Positions 8,382 through 17,231 of a DNA stretch of 64,000 bases are shown here, in pieces. Position 1 is the stretch's first letter. Each line of letters begins with the position of its first letter. The DNA comes from Erysipelotrichaceae bacterium NK3D112 (GTDB lineage: Bacteria > Bacillota_I > Bacilli_A > Erysipelotrichales > Erysipelotrichaceae), in NCBI GenBank assembly GCA_000701725.1, contig JNJQ01000004.1, forward strand, positions 62,001 through 126,000, in the 5' to 3' direction. A model generated the notes under the pieces. It searched no databases. It saw nothing but the letters and a program-made list of their open reading frames with translations, and had not been told where the DNA came from. A program made the position numbers and the translations under genes.

Positions 8382-9788
8382 ATGTGGAATAAAGATACAA
8401 TCCATGCGGCGGTTGAAGCTCAGCGTTCTTTCTTCAATGAGGGAAAAACGCTCGATGTCAGCTGGCGCATTGAACAGTTGAGACGGTTGAAAATCGCCGT
8501 GCAGACCAATGAAAAGAAACTGACCAGAGCGCTTTATGATGATCTCGGCAGAAGTGAGACAGAAGCCTATCTGACTGATGTCGGTGTGGTCATTGCTGAA
8601 ATTAATGAGACCATCAAAGGCCTGAAAAAATGGGCGAAGCCGGAAACGCATTTCTCAGGCGCGGCCTGTTTTCCCAGCCTGATCACAAAGGTCTACAAAA
8701 TGCCTTATGGCGTCTCACTGATCATTTCCCCGTTCAATTTTCCAATTCTGCTCACCCTCGGTGTGCTGATTGCTTCGATTGCCGGCGGGAATACCGCGCT
8801 GATCAAAACCAGCTCCAAGTCCATCCATTGCACGCAGGCGCTCAAAGACCTGATCGCTTCCGCTTTCCCGGCTGAATATATCACTGTGATCGATGGCGGA
8901 CATGAGATTGCCGATCTCTGTTTAGAAGAGCGCTTTGACAAGATCTTCTATACAGGCTCCCCGAAAGTCGGCGTGCATGTGATGGAAAAGGCGGCGAAAC
9001 ATCTCACTCCGGTGGCACTGGAGCTTGGCGGGGAAACCGGCAACTGGTGCGTGGTCAGAAGGGATGCGGATTTATGGGATGCGGCCAGAAAGATCGCCTT
9101 CTTCAAGCTTTGCAACAGCGGACAGATCTGTATCAACATCAATCAGATCGCCGTGGCTGAGGAGATTGCCGATCAGTTTGTCATGTGCCTCAAAGAAGAG
9201 TTCATCCGCCAGATCGGGGAAGAGCCGCTTCTCAATGAGGAATATCCGCATCTGATCAACAAGGCAGCCTATGACAAATGCGAAGCCGAAGCGAAACTCT
9301 ACGAGGACCGCATCATGTTCGGCGGAAAGGGCGATCCGCAGACACTCCGTTTTGAGCCGACGATCATCTGTCCTGTAGAACCTGATGAACCGATCGTCAT
9401 GCATGAACTGTTCAATCCGCTGCTGCCGATTGTGACTTACAGGGACAGTGAGATTGATGAGATGATGAAGCTCATCGCATCGCGTGAACACGGACTTGCC
9501 CTGTATCTTTTTACCAAGGATATCAAATGGGCAAAGAGTGTAATGAGTACCCAGCAGTATGGCGGCGGATGCGTCAATGAGGTCTGTGTCCATCTGATGG
9601 TCAAGGGTGTTCCGTTCAACGGGACGGGACATTCGGGTATGGGCACTTATCACGGTAAGTGGGGATTTGATGAATTCACCCATCCCAGCACAGTACTCTT
9701 CGGCTCCAACCGCTTCAATCTCTCATTGCGCGAACATCCATATGATGATCCGCTCAAGATGAAACTGCTGAAATTATTCGAACGTTAG
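8382..9788 (+). CDS. Aldehyde dehydrogenase, class 3 type
   Basis: The 468-residue protein belongs to the NAD(P)-dependent aldehyde dehydrogenases. SLIISPFNFPILLTLGVL is the cofactor-domain segment, LELGGETGNW holds the general-base Glu, and NSGQICININQIAV contains the nucleophilic Cys250. The size and short N-terminus resemble the class 3 (fatty/aromatic aldehyde) group. It oxidises aldehydes to acids in the cytosol; the substrate is unknown. The frame is open far upstream, but TATAAT at 8352 and GAGGA before 8382 fix the start. The esterase gene begins one base after its stop, so the two are almost certainly coupled. Confidence 0.88.
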   Translation: MWNKDTIHAAVEAQRSFFNEGKTLDVSWRIEQLRRLKIAVQTNEKKLTRALYDDLGRSETEAYLTDVGVVIAEINETIKGLKKWAKPETHFSGAACFPSLITKVYKMPYGVSLIISPFNFPILLTLGVLIASIAGGNTALIKTSSKSIHCTQALKDLIASAFPAEYITVIDGGHEIADLCLEERFDKIFYTGSPKVGVHVMEKAAKHLTPVALELGGETGNWCVVRRDADLWDAARKIAFFKLCNSGQICININQIAVAEEIADQFVMCLKEEFIRQIGEEPLLNEEYPHLINKAAYDKCEAEAKLYEDRIMFGGKGDPQTLRFEPTIICPVEPDEPIVMHELFNPLLPIVTYRDSEIDEMMKLIASREHGLALYLFTKDIKWAKSVMSTQQYGGGCVNEVCVHLMVKGVPFNGTGHSGMGTYHGKWGFDEFTHPSTVLFGSNRFNLSLREHPYDDPLKMKLLKLFER

Positions 9789-9789
9789 T

Positions 9790-10560
9790 ATGATTGAAAA
9801 AAGACAGATGTATTACTGGCCCGCCGGTTCAGAGCGCACCCTGCATATTTATCTGCCGCCGGGATATTATGATTCAGATGAGCGCTATCCGGTGATGTAT
9901 TTCTTCGATGGACACAATCTGTTTCATGATGATGAGGCAACCTACGGCAAAAGCTGGGGACTGGAATCGTTCCTGGATCAATGGTCCAAGAAAATGATCA
10001 TCGTCGGGATGGAATGCTCGCACACCGGCAATGAGAGACTTGCCGAATATTCGCCTTATGACAAACGCTGGCAGGGACATTATGTCAGCGCAAAGGGCAG
10101 AGAAACATTTGAATGGATCATCCATGACATCAAGCCGATGATCGACCATGACTACCGCACGTACGGCCATCGCGAAGCGACCGGCATCGGCGGCTCAAGC
10201 ATGGGCGGTCTGATGAGCATCTGGGGTGTGATCTGCCATAACGATGTTTTCTCCAAGGCGGCAGTTGTTTCACCGGGCATGTTCTGGAACATCGGCAGGC
10301 TGCGCAATGATCTTGGCGTGCGATGGATCTCACCCGATACAAGAATCTACATGTCATGGGGAGAGATCGAATCGGGCAAAGCCGCTCACAACGGCAATCC
10401 CGAATATGACACCAGGGAGGCCCGCAGCGTGCGCAAGTTCGAGCGGGAACTGATGTCCAAAGGCGCTTCAACCTATCTGTATTTCCAATGGGGCGGACGG
10501 CATTGTGAAGCAGACTGGGAGAAACAGGTCCCCGTGTTCATGAATTATCTCTGGTACTAG
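9790..10560 (+). CDS. Putative esterase (esterase D/PF00756 type)
   Basis: This 256-residue alpha/beta hydrolase has the family features LHIYLPPGYY at the start, GIGGSSMGGLMS (nucleophile elbow, Ser137) and WGGRHCEADWEKQVP at the end (catalytic His). No signal peptide is seen. Proteins of this group cleave acyl esters, including S-formylglutathione-like or siderophore esters. Next to an aldehyde dehydrogenase it could take part in aldehyde detoxification, but this is inference. The ATG lies one base after the upstream stop with no clear ribosome site, consistent with translational coupling. Confidence 0.82.
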   Translation: MIEKRQMYYWPAGSERTLHIYLPPGYYDSDERYPVMYFFDGHNLFHDDEATYGKSWGLESFLDQWSKKMIIVGMECSHTGNERLAEYSPYDKRWQGHYVSAKGRETFEWIIHDIKPMIDHDYRTYGHREATGIGGSSMGGLMSIWGVICHNDVFSKAAVVSPGMFWNIGRLRNDLGVRWISPDTRIYMSWGEIESGKAAHNGNPEYDTREARSVRKFERELMSKGASTYLYFQWGGRHCEADWEKQVPVFMNYLWY

Positions 10561-10565
10561 AAAAC

Positions 10566-10611
10566 AAAAAAGTCAGGAGAACTGAATAATCATCAGTATC
10601 TTCTGACTTTT
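10566..10611. terminator. Bidirectional terminator between the esterase gene and apbE
   Basis: AAAAAGTCAG...CTGACTTTT forms a long imperfect stem between convergent genes, with A and T tracts flanking both arms. Confidence 0.75.
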
Positions 10612-10618
10612 CATATGT

Positions 10619-11746
10619 TTATTGGGCGAAGGTGATGCGTCCCTCAATGCCTTCGCTGTATACGCACCAGTATCCGCCGGACAGTTTTCCTTCCTGATCC
10701 TGTGTCTTGTCCGGATCCATGATCCAGATTGCTTCGGCAGGATCGCCTGTTTTTTTCCTGTATGCCTCAAGCACTTTCTTTCCATCCTCAATGCTTAAAG
10801 TGAAGAGGGTGGTGGAAAGACAGTCAGCTGCCGATGAGTCGGGTGTGACGATGGAGACACTGTGATAATAATCAGCAGGTTTCAGTGTTGCGGGATCGAT
10901 GATGTGGTGATAAATCTTTCCGTCCTCGCCCTTGAAGAATCTTTCATAATCGCCGCTGGTCACAAATGAACCGGTTCCGTCCATTTCAACCGTGCAGTAG
11001 ATGCCCGATCCGTCCGCCGGATTGGCGATGCCGATGATCCATGGTGTGCCGTCTGCTTTCGGTCTGACGGTGCGGATGTTTCTGCCGGCATTGACGGTGG
11101 CGTAGGCGACATCGGTCTCATCCATATATTCGCCGATCCGCTCTGCCGCAAAGCCCTTGGCGATGCCGCCGACATCCAGGGACACATTTGGATCGGTGAT
11201 GAACACGGTGCTGTTTTCCTCATCGATCTCAACATACTGCCATCCGCAGTGCTGTGCGGCTTTCTGAAGTTCCTCATCCGTTGGCAGGGGAGCGTTTTTT
11301 CCTTCGGAGTTCAGGACAATGCCCGCGTCACGGTATTCATGCCATACCCTTAGCACGGAGCCGATCGTGATATCAAAGGCGCCGTCCGAGATTTCCGCGA
11401 ATTCCTTCGCCTCCTTGAGCATGTCAATGATCTGCTGATCCACTTTGACCGGCTGTTTTCCGGCATTGTCATTGACCGTTTTAAGATTGTTCACACCATC
11501 ATAATCGTTGTAGATATCGAAGAGATCATTGAACTGTCTGAACATGTCTTCCGTATCACGGAAACACGCCTCCATCCCATCGCGGTCAGTGCCGAATTCG
11601 GTGAGCTGGTAAACCGTGTCGAAGCCGGCATCCACGGAAAGGTTGGTGTATTTGATGAGCTCGGTTTCAGGCGCAGGTTTTTCATCCGCGCATGCACATG
11701 TGAAAGCGGCTGCGAGCAGCGCCGCTGCGATTGATTTTTTACTCAT
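10619..11746 (-). CDS. apbE: FAD:protein FMN transferase (ApbE), exported
   Basis: The 375-residue protein starts MSKKSIAAALLAAAFTCAC, a signal peptide with a lipobox-like Cys, so it should be anchored outside the membrane. VNLDVGGIAKGFAAERI-type sequence (here SLDVGGIAKGFAAERI) is the ApbE signature, and HIIDPATLKP is a second conserved block. ApbE transfers FMN from FAD onto Thr/Ser in S/T-G-A-S/T motifs of proteins such as RnfG and RnfD. It lies divergent from the rnf operon, 122 bases away, which fits its role of loading flavin onto that complex. An extended -10 box (TGGTATACT) ends seven bases before the ATG, so the mRNA looks leaderless. Confidence 0.93.
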   Translation of the reverse strand: MSKKSIAAALLAAAFTCACADEKPAPETELIKYTNLSVDAGFDTVYQLTEFGTDRDGMEACFRDTEDMFRQFNDLFDIYNDYDGVNNLKTVNDNAGKQPVKVDQQIIDMLKEAKEFAEISDGAFDITIGSVLRVWHEYRDAGIVLNSEGKNAPLPTDEELQKAAQHCGWQYVEIDEENSTVFITDPNVSLDVGGIAKGFAAERIGEYMDETDVAYATVNAGRNIRTVRPKADGTPWIIGIANPADGSGIYCTVEMDGTGSFVTSGDYERFFKGEDGKIYHHIIDPATLKPADYYHSVSIVTPDSSAADCLSTTLFTLSIEDGKKVLEAYRKKTGDPAEAIWIMDPDKTQDQEGKLSGGYWCVYSEGIEGRITFAQ

Positions 11747-11753
11747 AGACAGG

Positions 11754-11762
11754 AGTATACCA
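11754..11762 (-). promoter_or_regulatory. Extended -10 promoter of apbE (leaderless type)
   Basis: On the reverse strand TGGTATACT is followed by seven bases and then the ATG. The expected transcription start coincides with the start codon. Confidence 0.55.
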
Positions 11763-11819
11763 TAAAAACAGCAAGTTCAAATACTCACAAGTGATAAGCA
11801 TGTCATAAGGTGTAATCGA

Positions 11820-11828
11820 TGATATAAT
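11820..11828 (+). promoter_or_regulatory. Extended -10 promoter of the rnf operon
   Basis: TGATATAAT precedes rnfC by 40 bases, with AGAAAGGG as ribosome site in between. No strong -35 box is apparent. Confidence 0.55.
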
Positions 11829-11868
11829 AAACCATGTTAATTAAGGGAACAGAAAGGGTTATCACATT

Positions 11869-13191
11869 ATGTCAATTCTCACAGGACCGATGAATCATCG
11901 CCTGGACGGACATAAGGATCTGACCAAACACAAGGATGTATTGAAAACAATAGATCCCGACCAGGTCTGGATTCCTCTTGTCAACGGCAATGCCCCCTGC
12001 AAGGCATGTGTCTCCGTCGGTGATGAAGTAAAAGTCGGCACAAAAATCGCGGAGAGAAATGATCATTTTTATCTTCCGCTCTTTTCGCCTGTATCCGGCA
12101 CGGTGACAGGCATCGAAAAGTTTATGACATCCGGACTCGGACAGGCGGAGCACCTGTGCATCCAGAACGATCATAAACACGAAAAAGTCCGTGCATTCGC
12201 ACCGTTTGATGCGGAAAAGGCAAGCTGGGAGGAACTGCTTGATTTTGTCAAAAACGCAGGTATGCTCGGCCTTGGCGGCGCCGGTTTCCCGACCTACGTC
12301 AAGTACCTCAAACCCGAAAATGTTGACCTGTTCATCGTCAACGCGGTTGAATGCGAACCGTATCTGACCGCGGACTACAAGAATATCGAGGAGAATCTCG
12401 ACCTTCTGAAAACAGGCACACTCGCGCTGTTCAAGCTCTCCAAAGCCGCGAAGGGATGCGTGGCCATCAAGGAGGACAAGAAGGAACAGATTGAAGATCT
12501 GAAAAAGACATTTGCCGGAACACCGATTGAAATCAGAACCGTTCCGGATCTGTATCCGATGGGCTGGGAAAGAACACTCGTTTACCAGCTGACAAAGAAG
12601 AGATATGACAAGCTGCCGATCGAGGCCGGCTGCATTCTCAACAACGCTTCAACCGCCATCGCGCTTGGCAACGCGATTGACAACGGCATGCCGATCACCC
12701 ACAAGTATGTGACCGTATCCGGCGATGCCCTCAACAATCCGCAGAACGTCTATGTTCCGGTCGGCACCCGCGCCAGCACAATCATCGATGCGGTGGGCGG
12801 CTACAAAGATGGAACAGACAATGTTCTTCTGATTGCCGGCGGCCCGATGATGGGTAAGACAATCCCCAATGACAAGTTTGTCATCATGCCGCAGAACAAC
12901 GGTCTGACCGTGCTGATCAACAAGCCCAAGGAAGAGGTCAAGTGCCTGCGCTGCGGACGCTGCACAGAGACATGCCCGTCCGGACTGCAGCCGGTCCGTA
13001 TCGCCATGAGCTCGGCGATCTTCGACGAAGCTGAAATCATGAAACTTTCCGTCATGGACTGCATCGAGTGCGGTATGTGCACATGGATCTGTCCTTCCAA
13101 GATTGACGTCACCGAAAATGTCAGAAGGGCGAAGAACTTCATCAGAGCCAGACAGACAATCAGAGCAAAAGAGAAGGAGGCAAAGAAATAA
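11869..13191 (+). CDS. rnfC: Rnf electron transport complex subunit RnfC
   Basis: The 440-residue protein carries the RnfC features in order: an N-terminal barrel-sandwich region (residues 30-90), the NADH/FMN-binding segment GMLGLGGAGFPTYVKY, VNAVECEPYLTADY, a SLBB-like region, and two [4Fe-4S] motifs, CLRCGRCTETCPSGLQP and CIECGMCTWICPSKIDV. RnfC is the cytoplasmic NADH-reacting subunit. In known Rnf complexes electrons pass between ferredoxin and NAD+ while ions are pumped. It is the first gene of the rnf operon. Its stop shares one base with the rnfD start (TAATG). Confidence 0.95.
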   Translation: MSILTGPMNHRLDGHKDLTKHKDVLKTIDPDQVWIPLVNGNAPCKACVSVGDEVKVGTKIAERNDHFYLPLFSPVSGTVTGIEKFMTSGLGQAEHLCIQNDHKHEKVRAFAPFDAEKASWEELLDFVKNAGMLGLGGAGFPTYVKYLKPENVDLFIVNAVECEPYLTADYKNIEENLDLLKTGTLALFKLSKAAKGCVAIKEDKKEQIEDLKKTFAGTPIEIRTVPDLYPMGWERTLVYQLTKKRYDKLPIEAGCILNNASTAIALGNAIDNGMPITHKYVTVSGDALNNPQNVYVPVGTRASTIIDAVGGYKDGTDNVLLIAGGPMMGKTIPNDKFVIMPQNNGLTVLINKPKEEVKCLRCGRCTETCPSGLQPVRIAMSSAIFDEAEIMKLSVMDCIECGMCTWICPSKIDVTENVRRAKNFIRARQTIRAKEKEAKK

Positions 13192-14663
13192 TGAAATTCA
13201 CATTCAAGCCTTCGCCGAACTACCGCAACACCCAGTCCACAGTCGGGATCATGCTCGATCTCTCCATGTGCTTATGGGCAGTGGTTCTCTTCTCGGCTGT
13301 CTACTATGGCATCGCCTATGGACCTGCTTACGGCTTCAGAGTCATCATGATGACTCTGGTCTCCCATGTCGCCGCAATCGGCACGGAGGCGGTCTACTTC
13401 AAACTGCGCGGCTATGACGTCAAAAAGGAACTGAAGCATTCCTTCAGCTGGGTCACAGCCCTGATTCTCACCCTGATCACAAGACTGGATGTCTCCTATT
13501 ACGCACTGTTTGTCGGCACCGTGATGGCAATCATCATCGGCAAGCTCGTATTCGGCGGCTTCGGTCAGAATATCTTCAACCCGGCAGCCTTCGGCGAAGC
13601 GCTGATCATGAACAGCTTCGCAGGCTCCAAGGCGGCAGCCGTTACCGCGGATGTCTTCTCTGGCGCCACCCCGATGGCAGCGATGAATTCCAATAACTGG
13701 ATCCTCTCATCCAGCGCGATGGGCAATCTCATCAAAGGCTACGGCGGCTGGGGCGGACTGCTTCTGGGTTCCTATCCGAGCGTCATCGGCGGTAGCTGCG
13801 CAGTCCTGATTCTCTTATGCGGCGCCTATCTCTTATGGAGAAAGGACATTGACTGGCATCTGTCCGTCACTTACCTGATCACCGTCTTCTGCATTTCACT
13901 GGTTGTCGGTCTGATCAAAGGCGCAGGCATCAACTACGCAATCTTCAATGTCATCTCCGGCGGTGTTCTCTTCGGCACAGTCTTCATGATGACAGACCCG
14001 GTCACCACCCCGATCACGATTCCCGGACGTATGGTATTCGCGGTCGGATGCGCGGCCCTCACACTGATTCTGAGATGGAAGAGCAATCTGCCTGACGGCG
14101 TGCTGTTCTCCATCCTGCTGATGAATATGCTGACACCGGCTATCGACAAACTGGTCGACGGCAACCAGATCAAGAACCAGGTTCTGATCAGACGCAAGGT
14201 TGTCTACACATCCATCGTTATCATTCTCGCAGCCTTCTGCGTCGGTATGACACTCGACAAGGTCGCCGCTGACACAACTCCGGCAGACACACCTGCCGAT
14301 GTGAGCGGAGAACCCGCAGGCATGGCTCTGGAAGACTTCTCAGCCAATGAGGCGGCATGCCGCGTCTGGAGCAATACCGATGAGGCAGCCTATGTCTATC
14401 ATTGCAGCGCCAAGGGCTTTGAAGGCACCAACAAGGCAACCATCACTGTTGACGCCACCAAGGGAACCATCACATCCATCGAAGTGACTGAATTCAATGA
14501 CACAACGGGTGTCGGCGACACAGCCACAACCGCGGATGAGCTTGGCCGCTATGCAGGCGCAACGATCAACTCAACGATTGACGCGACCGCCGGCGCCAGC
14601 ATGACCAGCGGATCGCTCAGAGCCATGGCAGCCAAAGCGCTGAACATGGCCGCGGGAAAGTAA
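13191..14663 (+). CDS. rnfD: RnfD with an extra membrane helix and a C-terminal FMN-binding module
   Basis: The 490-residue protein is far longer than usual RnfD (about 320-350). Residues 1-330 are the normal membrane subunit, with the canonical flavinylation site SGATP (Thr160). An additional helix (about 337-359) follows an arginine/lysine-rich cytosolic loop, so by the positive-inside rule the rest lies outside the cell. Residues 381-490 form a module like the FMN_bind repeats of RnfG next door. It ends in DATAGASMTSGSLRAM, where Ser470 is the candidate flavin-linked residue. The last residues, LNMAAGK, are the same as the end of RnfG. GGAGG precedes the start. The extension may add an external flavin to the complex. 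Confidence 0.9.
   Translation: MKFTFKPSPNYRNTQSTVGIMLDLSMCLWAVVLFSAVYYGIAYGPAYGFRVIMMTLVSHVAAIGTEAVYFKLRGYDVKKELKHSFSWVTALILTLITRLDVSYYALFVGTVMAIIIGKLVFGGFGQNIFNPAAFGEALIMNSFAGSKAAAVTADVFSGATPMAAMNSNNWILSSSAMGNLIKGYGGWGGLLLGSYPSVIGGSCAVLILLCGAYLLWRKDIDWHLSVTYLITVFCISLVVGLIKGAGINYAIFNVISGGVLFGTVFMMTDPVTTPITIPGRMVFAVGCAALTLILRWKSNLPDGVLFSILLMNMLTPAIDKLVDGNQIKNQVLIRRKVVYTSIVIILAAFCVGMTLDKVAADTTPADTPADVSGEPAGMALEDFSANEAACRVWSNTDEAAYVYHCSAKGFEGTNKATITVDATKGTITSIEVTEFNDTTGVGDTATTADELGRYAGATINSTIDATAGASMTSGSLRAMAAKALNMAAGK
14331..14660 (+). repeat. FMN-binding module copy in rnfD (copy 1 of 3)
   Basis: About 110 codons, from EDFSANEAACRVW to LNMAAGK, are homologous to two copies in rnfG. DNA identity to the last rnfG copy is visibly high, including an identical stretch of more than 20 bases over the IEVTEF codons. 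Confidence 0.85.
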
Positions 14664-14676
14664 GGAGGGCAGGAAG

Positions 14677-15987
14677 ATGAAGAAACTGAATCAGGATTCC
14701 GCTCTTTACAAGGCAGGACTGCTCGGCATTCTTTGTGCCGTGTGCGGACTTCTTCTCTCTGTTGCCAACGCGATCACTGCTCCGGTTATCGCTGAGAACG
14801 CTCTGGCAACCATCAAGGCAAGCCTGGAGGAAATCTATCCCGGCGCAACCTTCAATGACGTTACTGAAAAATATATCGCCCAGGACGAGACAGGTCTCAT
14901 CGACGGCATCTATGAGGCGGAAGGCAAGGGATATATCTTCACACTTCATGGTGTCGGTTATAACTCCAACGGCTTCACGTTCATGGTCGGCTTCGACAAT
15001 GACGGCGCGATCTCCGGATATACCGCTCTTGAACAGCAGGAAACTTCCGGCATCGGTGCCCGCGCATTCGAGCAGGAATACAGCGATCAGATCAAGTCTC
15101 TGACATCCTCCGATCCGATTCCGCTGCTGTCCGGCGCAACCCTGACATCCACCGCGGTTCAGAAGGGTATCGACGCAGCCAAGGCGATCTTCAACGATCT
15201 GCAGGGAATCTCCTATGATCCCAATGCCCAGGCAGCCACACCTGAACCCGCAAAGGCCCAGCCGCTTGCCAATGAGGATTACTCCGCCACTGGTGTAACG
15301 GTCGAGGAAGTCTCCAACGACGGCAAGACAGCCGTTTACCACTGCACAGCCAAGGGCTTTGAAGGAACCAATGAAGCTGACGTCACCGTTGATCTTGAAA
15401 GCGGCACAATCGTTTCGATCGCGGTCACAGCATTCAATGACACACCGGGTGTCGGCGACACCGCAACAACTGACGCTGAGCTTGCACGTTACAGCGGCAA
15501 GGGCCTGAACGACATGATTGACTCCACAACCGGCGCCAGCATGACCTCACGTTCCTTACGCGCAATGGCAGCCAACGCATTAAGCCTGGCAACCGGAACA
15601 GAACTGACTCCGGGCGCAGGTGATGCGGCAGCCAGCGGAAGCGGCATCGGCAGCGAGGACTTCTCGGACAGAGAAGCAGGCTGCATTGTCTATACAAACC
15701 TTGATGAAACAGCGTTTGTTTACGACTGCAAAGCGACCGGCTATCAGGGTGTCAACAAGGCTTATGTCACAGTTGATACAACAACCGGAACAGTCAAATC
15801 CATCGAAGTGACTGAATTCAACGACACTCCGGGTGTCGGCGACACAGCCACCACAGCGCAAGAGCTTGCCCGCTATGAAGGCGCGACACTGGAAAGCAGC
15901 GTTGACGCAACCGCCGGCGCAAGCATGACCAGCGCATCCATCCGGGCAATGGCAGCTGCCGCTCTGAACATGGCAGCGGGCAAATAA
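14677..15987 (+). CDS. rnfG: RnfG with three tandem FMN-binding domains
   Basis: The 436-residue protein is about twice the usual RnfG length (near 200). It has an N-terminal membrane anchor (12-34). The canonical FMN_bind domain ends in LLSGATLTSTAVQKGI (Thr155 is the expected flavin site). Two further modules follow, ending in DSTTGASMTSRSLRAM (Ser288) and DATAGASMTSASIRAM (Ser416), joined by Ala/Pro/Gly-rich linkers. Everything after the anchor should be extracytoplasmic. Normal RnfG carries one covalent FMN; this one could carry three. The modules share AKGFEGTN, FNDTPGVGDTATT and ELARY. AAGGAGGG precedes the ATG. Whether the Ser sites are flavinylated needs direct measurement. Confidence 0.93.
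   Translation: MKKLNQDSALYKAGLLGILCAVCGLLLSVANAITAPVIAENALATIKASLEEIYPGATFNDVTEKYIAQDETGLIDGIYEAEGKGYIFTLHGVGYNSNGFTFMVGFDNDGAISGYTALEQQETSGIGARAFEQEYSDQIKSLTSSDPIPLLSGATLTSTAVQKGIDAAKAIFNDLQGISYDPNAQAATPEPAKAQPLANEDYSATGVTVEEVSNDGKTAVYHCTAKGFEGTNEADVTVDLESGTIVSIAVTAFNDTPGVGDTATTDAELARYSGKGLNDMIDSTTGASMTSRSLRAMAANALSLATGTELTPGAGDAAASGSGIGSEDFSDREAGCIVYTNLDETAFVYDCKATGYQGVNKAYVTVDTTTGTVKSIEVTEFNDTPGVGDTATTAQELARYEGATLESSVDATAGASMTSASIRAMAAAALNMAAGK
15274..15594 (+). repeat. FMN-binding module copy in rnfG (copy 2 of 3)
   Basis: It encodes EDYSATGVTVEEV to RAMAANALSLATG. This middle copy is more diverged but keeps the TTGAS flavinylation-like motif. Confidence 0.8.
15655..15984 (+). repeat. 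FMN-binding module copy in rnfG (copy 3 of 3)
   Basis: It encodes EDFSDREAGCIVY to LNMAAGK. It is the closest relative of the module at the end of rnfD, in both protein and DNA sequence. Confidence 0.85.
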
Positions 15988-15999
15988 CAGGAGGACCTT

Positions 16000-16659
16000 A
16001 TGAGCGAAAAGAAAGCAAAGAAACAGAGTCTGTTCACCAGACTGCTGGTTGAAAACCCGGTCTTTGGTCTGTACCTGGGCATCTGCTCGGCACTGGCCAT
16101 CACGACCAATATCAACAATGCCATCGGTATGGGCATTGCGGTCACCATCGTATTGACATTATCGAATATTCTCGTTTCCTCAATCAGGAACCTGACACCG
16201 GCTGACATTCACATTCCGGTATACATTGTTATCATCGCAACTCTGGTCACAATCGTCGGAATGATCATCCAGGCCTACACACCTTCCCTGTATTCCGCAC
16301 TTGGCGCCTTCATTGACCTGATCGTCGTCAACTGCATCATCCTGGGAAGAGCGGAAGCCTTCGCTTCCATGAACCCGATCGGACCTTCGATTCTCGACGG
16401 TCTGACCATGGGATGCTCATACACAATGAGTATTCTGACAATGTCCTTCTTCAGACAGATCCTGGGAACTGGCGTCCTCTCACTCTCCAATCCGTTCACA
16501 AACGCGGAGGTCTTCTCGATCAGACTGATTCCGGAGGGATTCGAGCTGCCGTTCTTCAAGGAACAGTTCGGCGCGTTTATCACATTCGCATGTCTTGCGG
16601 CTGCGGTTTCCGCCTTCAAGGCCAATGTTGAGAAAAAGGAGAAGAGTGCTGAATTATGA
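16000..16659 (+). CDS. rnfE: Rnf complex subunit RnfE
   Basis: The 219-residue protein has six predicted membrane helices and matches the RnfE/NqrD family: NPVFGLYLGICSALAITTNI at the start, VNCIILGRAEAFASMNPIGPS with its conserved Cys in a helix, and PEGFELPFFKEQFGAFI near the end. RnfE and RnfA form a symmetric pair that holds an iron-sulfur centre between them in the membrane. ACAGGAGG precedes the start. Its stop overlaps the rnfA start (ATGA). Confidence 0.94.
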   Translation: MSEKKAKKQSLFTRLLVENPVFGLYLGICSALAITTNINNAIGMGIAVTIVLTLSNILVSSIRNLTPADIHIPVYIVIIATLVTIVGMIIQAYTPSLYSALGAFIDLIVVNCIILGRAEAFASMNPIGPSILDGLTMGCSYTMSILTMSFFRQILGTGVLSLSNPFTNAEVFSIRLIPEGFELPFFKEQFGAFITFACLAAAVSAFKANVEKKEKSAEL

Positions 16660-17228
16660 ACCTGTTTACATTGTTCATCAGCGCAATGCTGATCAATAAC
16701 ATCATCCTTTCCAAGTTCATCGGCATGTGCCCGTTCATGGGTGTCTCCACATCCATGAATTCCGCTGTCGGTATGGGACTCGCGGTTATCTTCGTCGTAT
16801 TCTGCGCATCGGTGCTCTCCTATGGACTGTATTACGCGGTTCTGGCTCCGCTGCATCTGGAATACATGAAGCTGATCTGCTTCATTCTGGTCATCGCCGC
16901 ATTCGTTCAGTTTGTTGAACTGTTCATCAAGAAGAACAGCCCGGCACTGTACAAGTCACTGGGTATCTATCTTCCTCTGATCACAACCAACTGCGCGGTT
17001 CTCTATGTTGCTCTTGACAACATCACACAGGAATACACACTGCTTGAGACAATCGTGAACTCGATCGGTGTTCCTGCCGGATTCATGCTGATGCTCTGCA
17101 TCTTCTCCACCATCCGTGAACGTCTCAGAGGAAACGATGTTCCGGAGGCATTCCAGGGCAATCCGATCGCCTTCATCATCGCTGCCATCATGGCGCTGGC
17201 GTTCTCGTCACTGGCGGGTCTGGTTTAA
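16656..17228 (+). CDS. rnfA: Rnf complex subunit RnfA
   Basis: The 190-residue integral membrane protein has six helices: ISAMLINNIILSKFIGMCPF with its conserved Cys at the start, LPLITTNCAVLYVAL in the middle, and a C-terminal helix FIIAAIMALAFSSLAGL. It is the partner of RnfE in the membrane core. Translation is coupled to rnfE through a four-base overlap. A small Cys-rich gene follows after three bases, in the place where rnfB would normally come directly. Confidence 0.95.
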   Translation: MNLFTLFISAMLINNIILSKFIGMCPFMGVSTSMNSAVGMGLAVIFVVFCASVLSYGLYYAVLAPLHLEYMKLICFILVIAAFVQFVELFIKKNSPALYKSLGIYLPLITTNCAVLYVALDNITQEYTLLETIVNSIGVPAGFMLMLCIFSTIRERLRGNDVPEAFQGNPIAFIIAAIMALAFSSLAGLV

Positions 17229-17231
17229 GCC

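Noticed and set aside
14331-15984. Assembly error as source of the FMN-binding repeats
   Set aside because: The copies differ at many positions and their linkers are distinct, so they are not a simple read duplication, although long reads would settle this.
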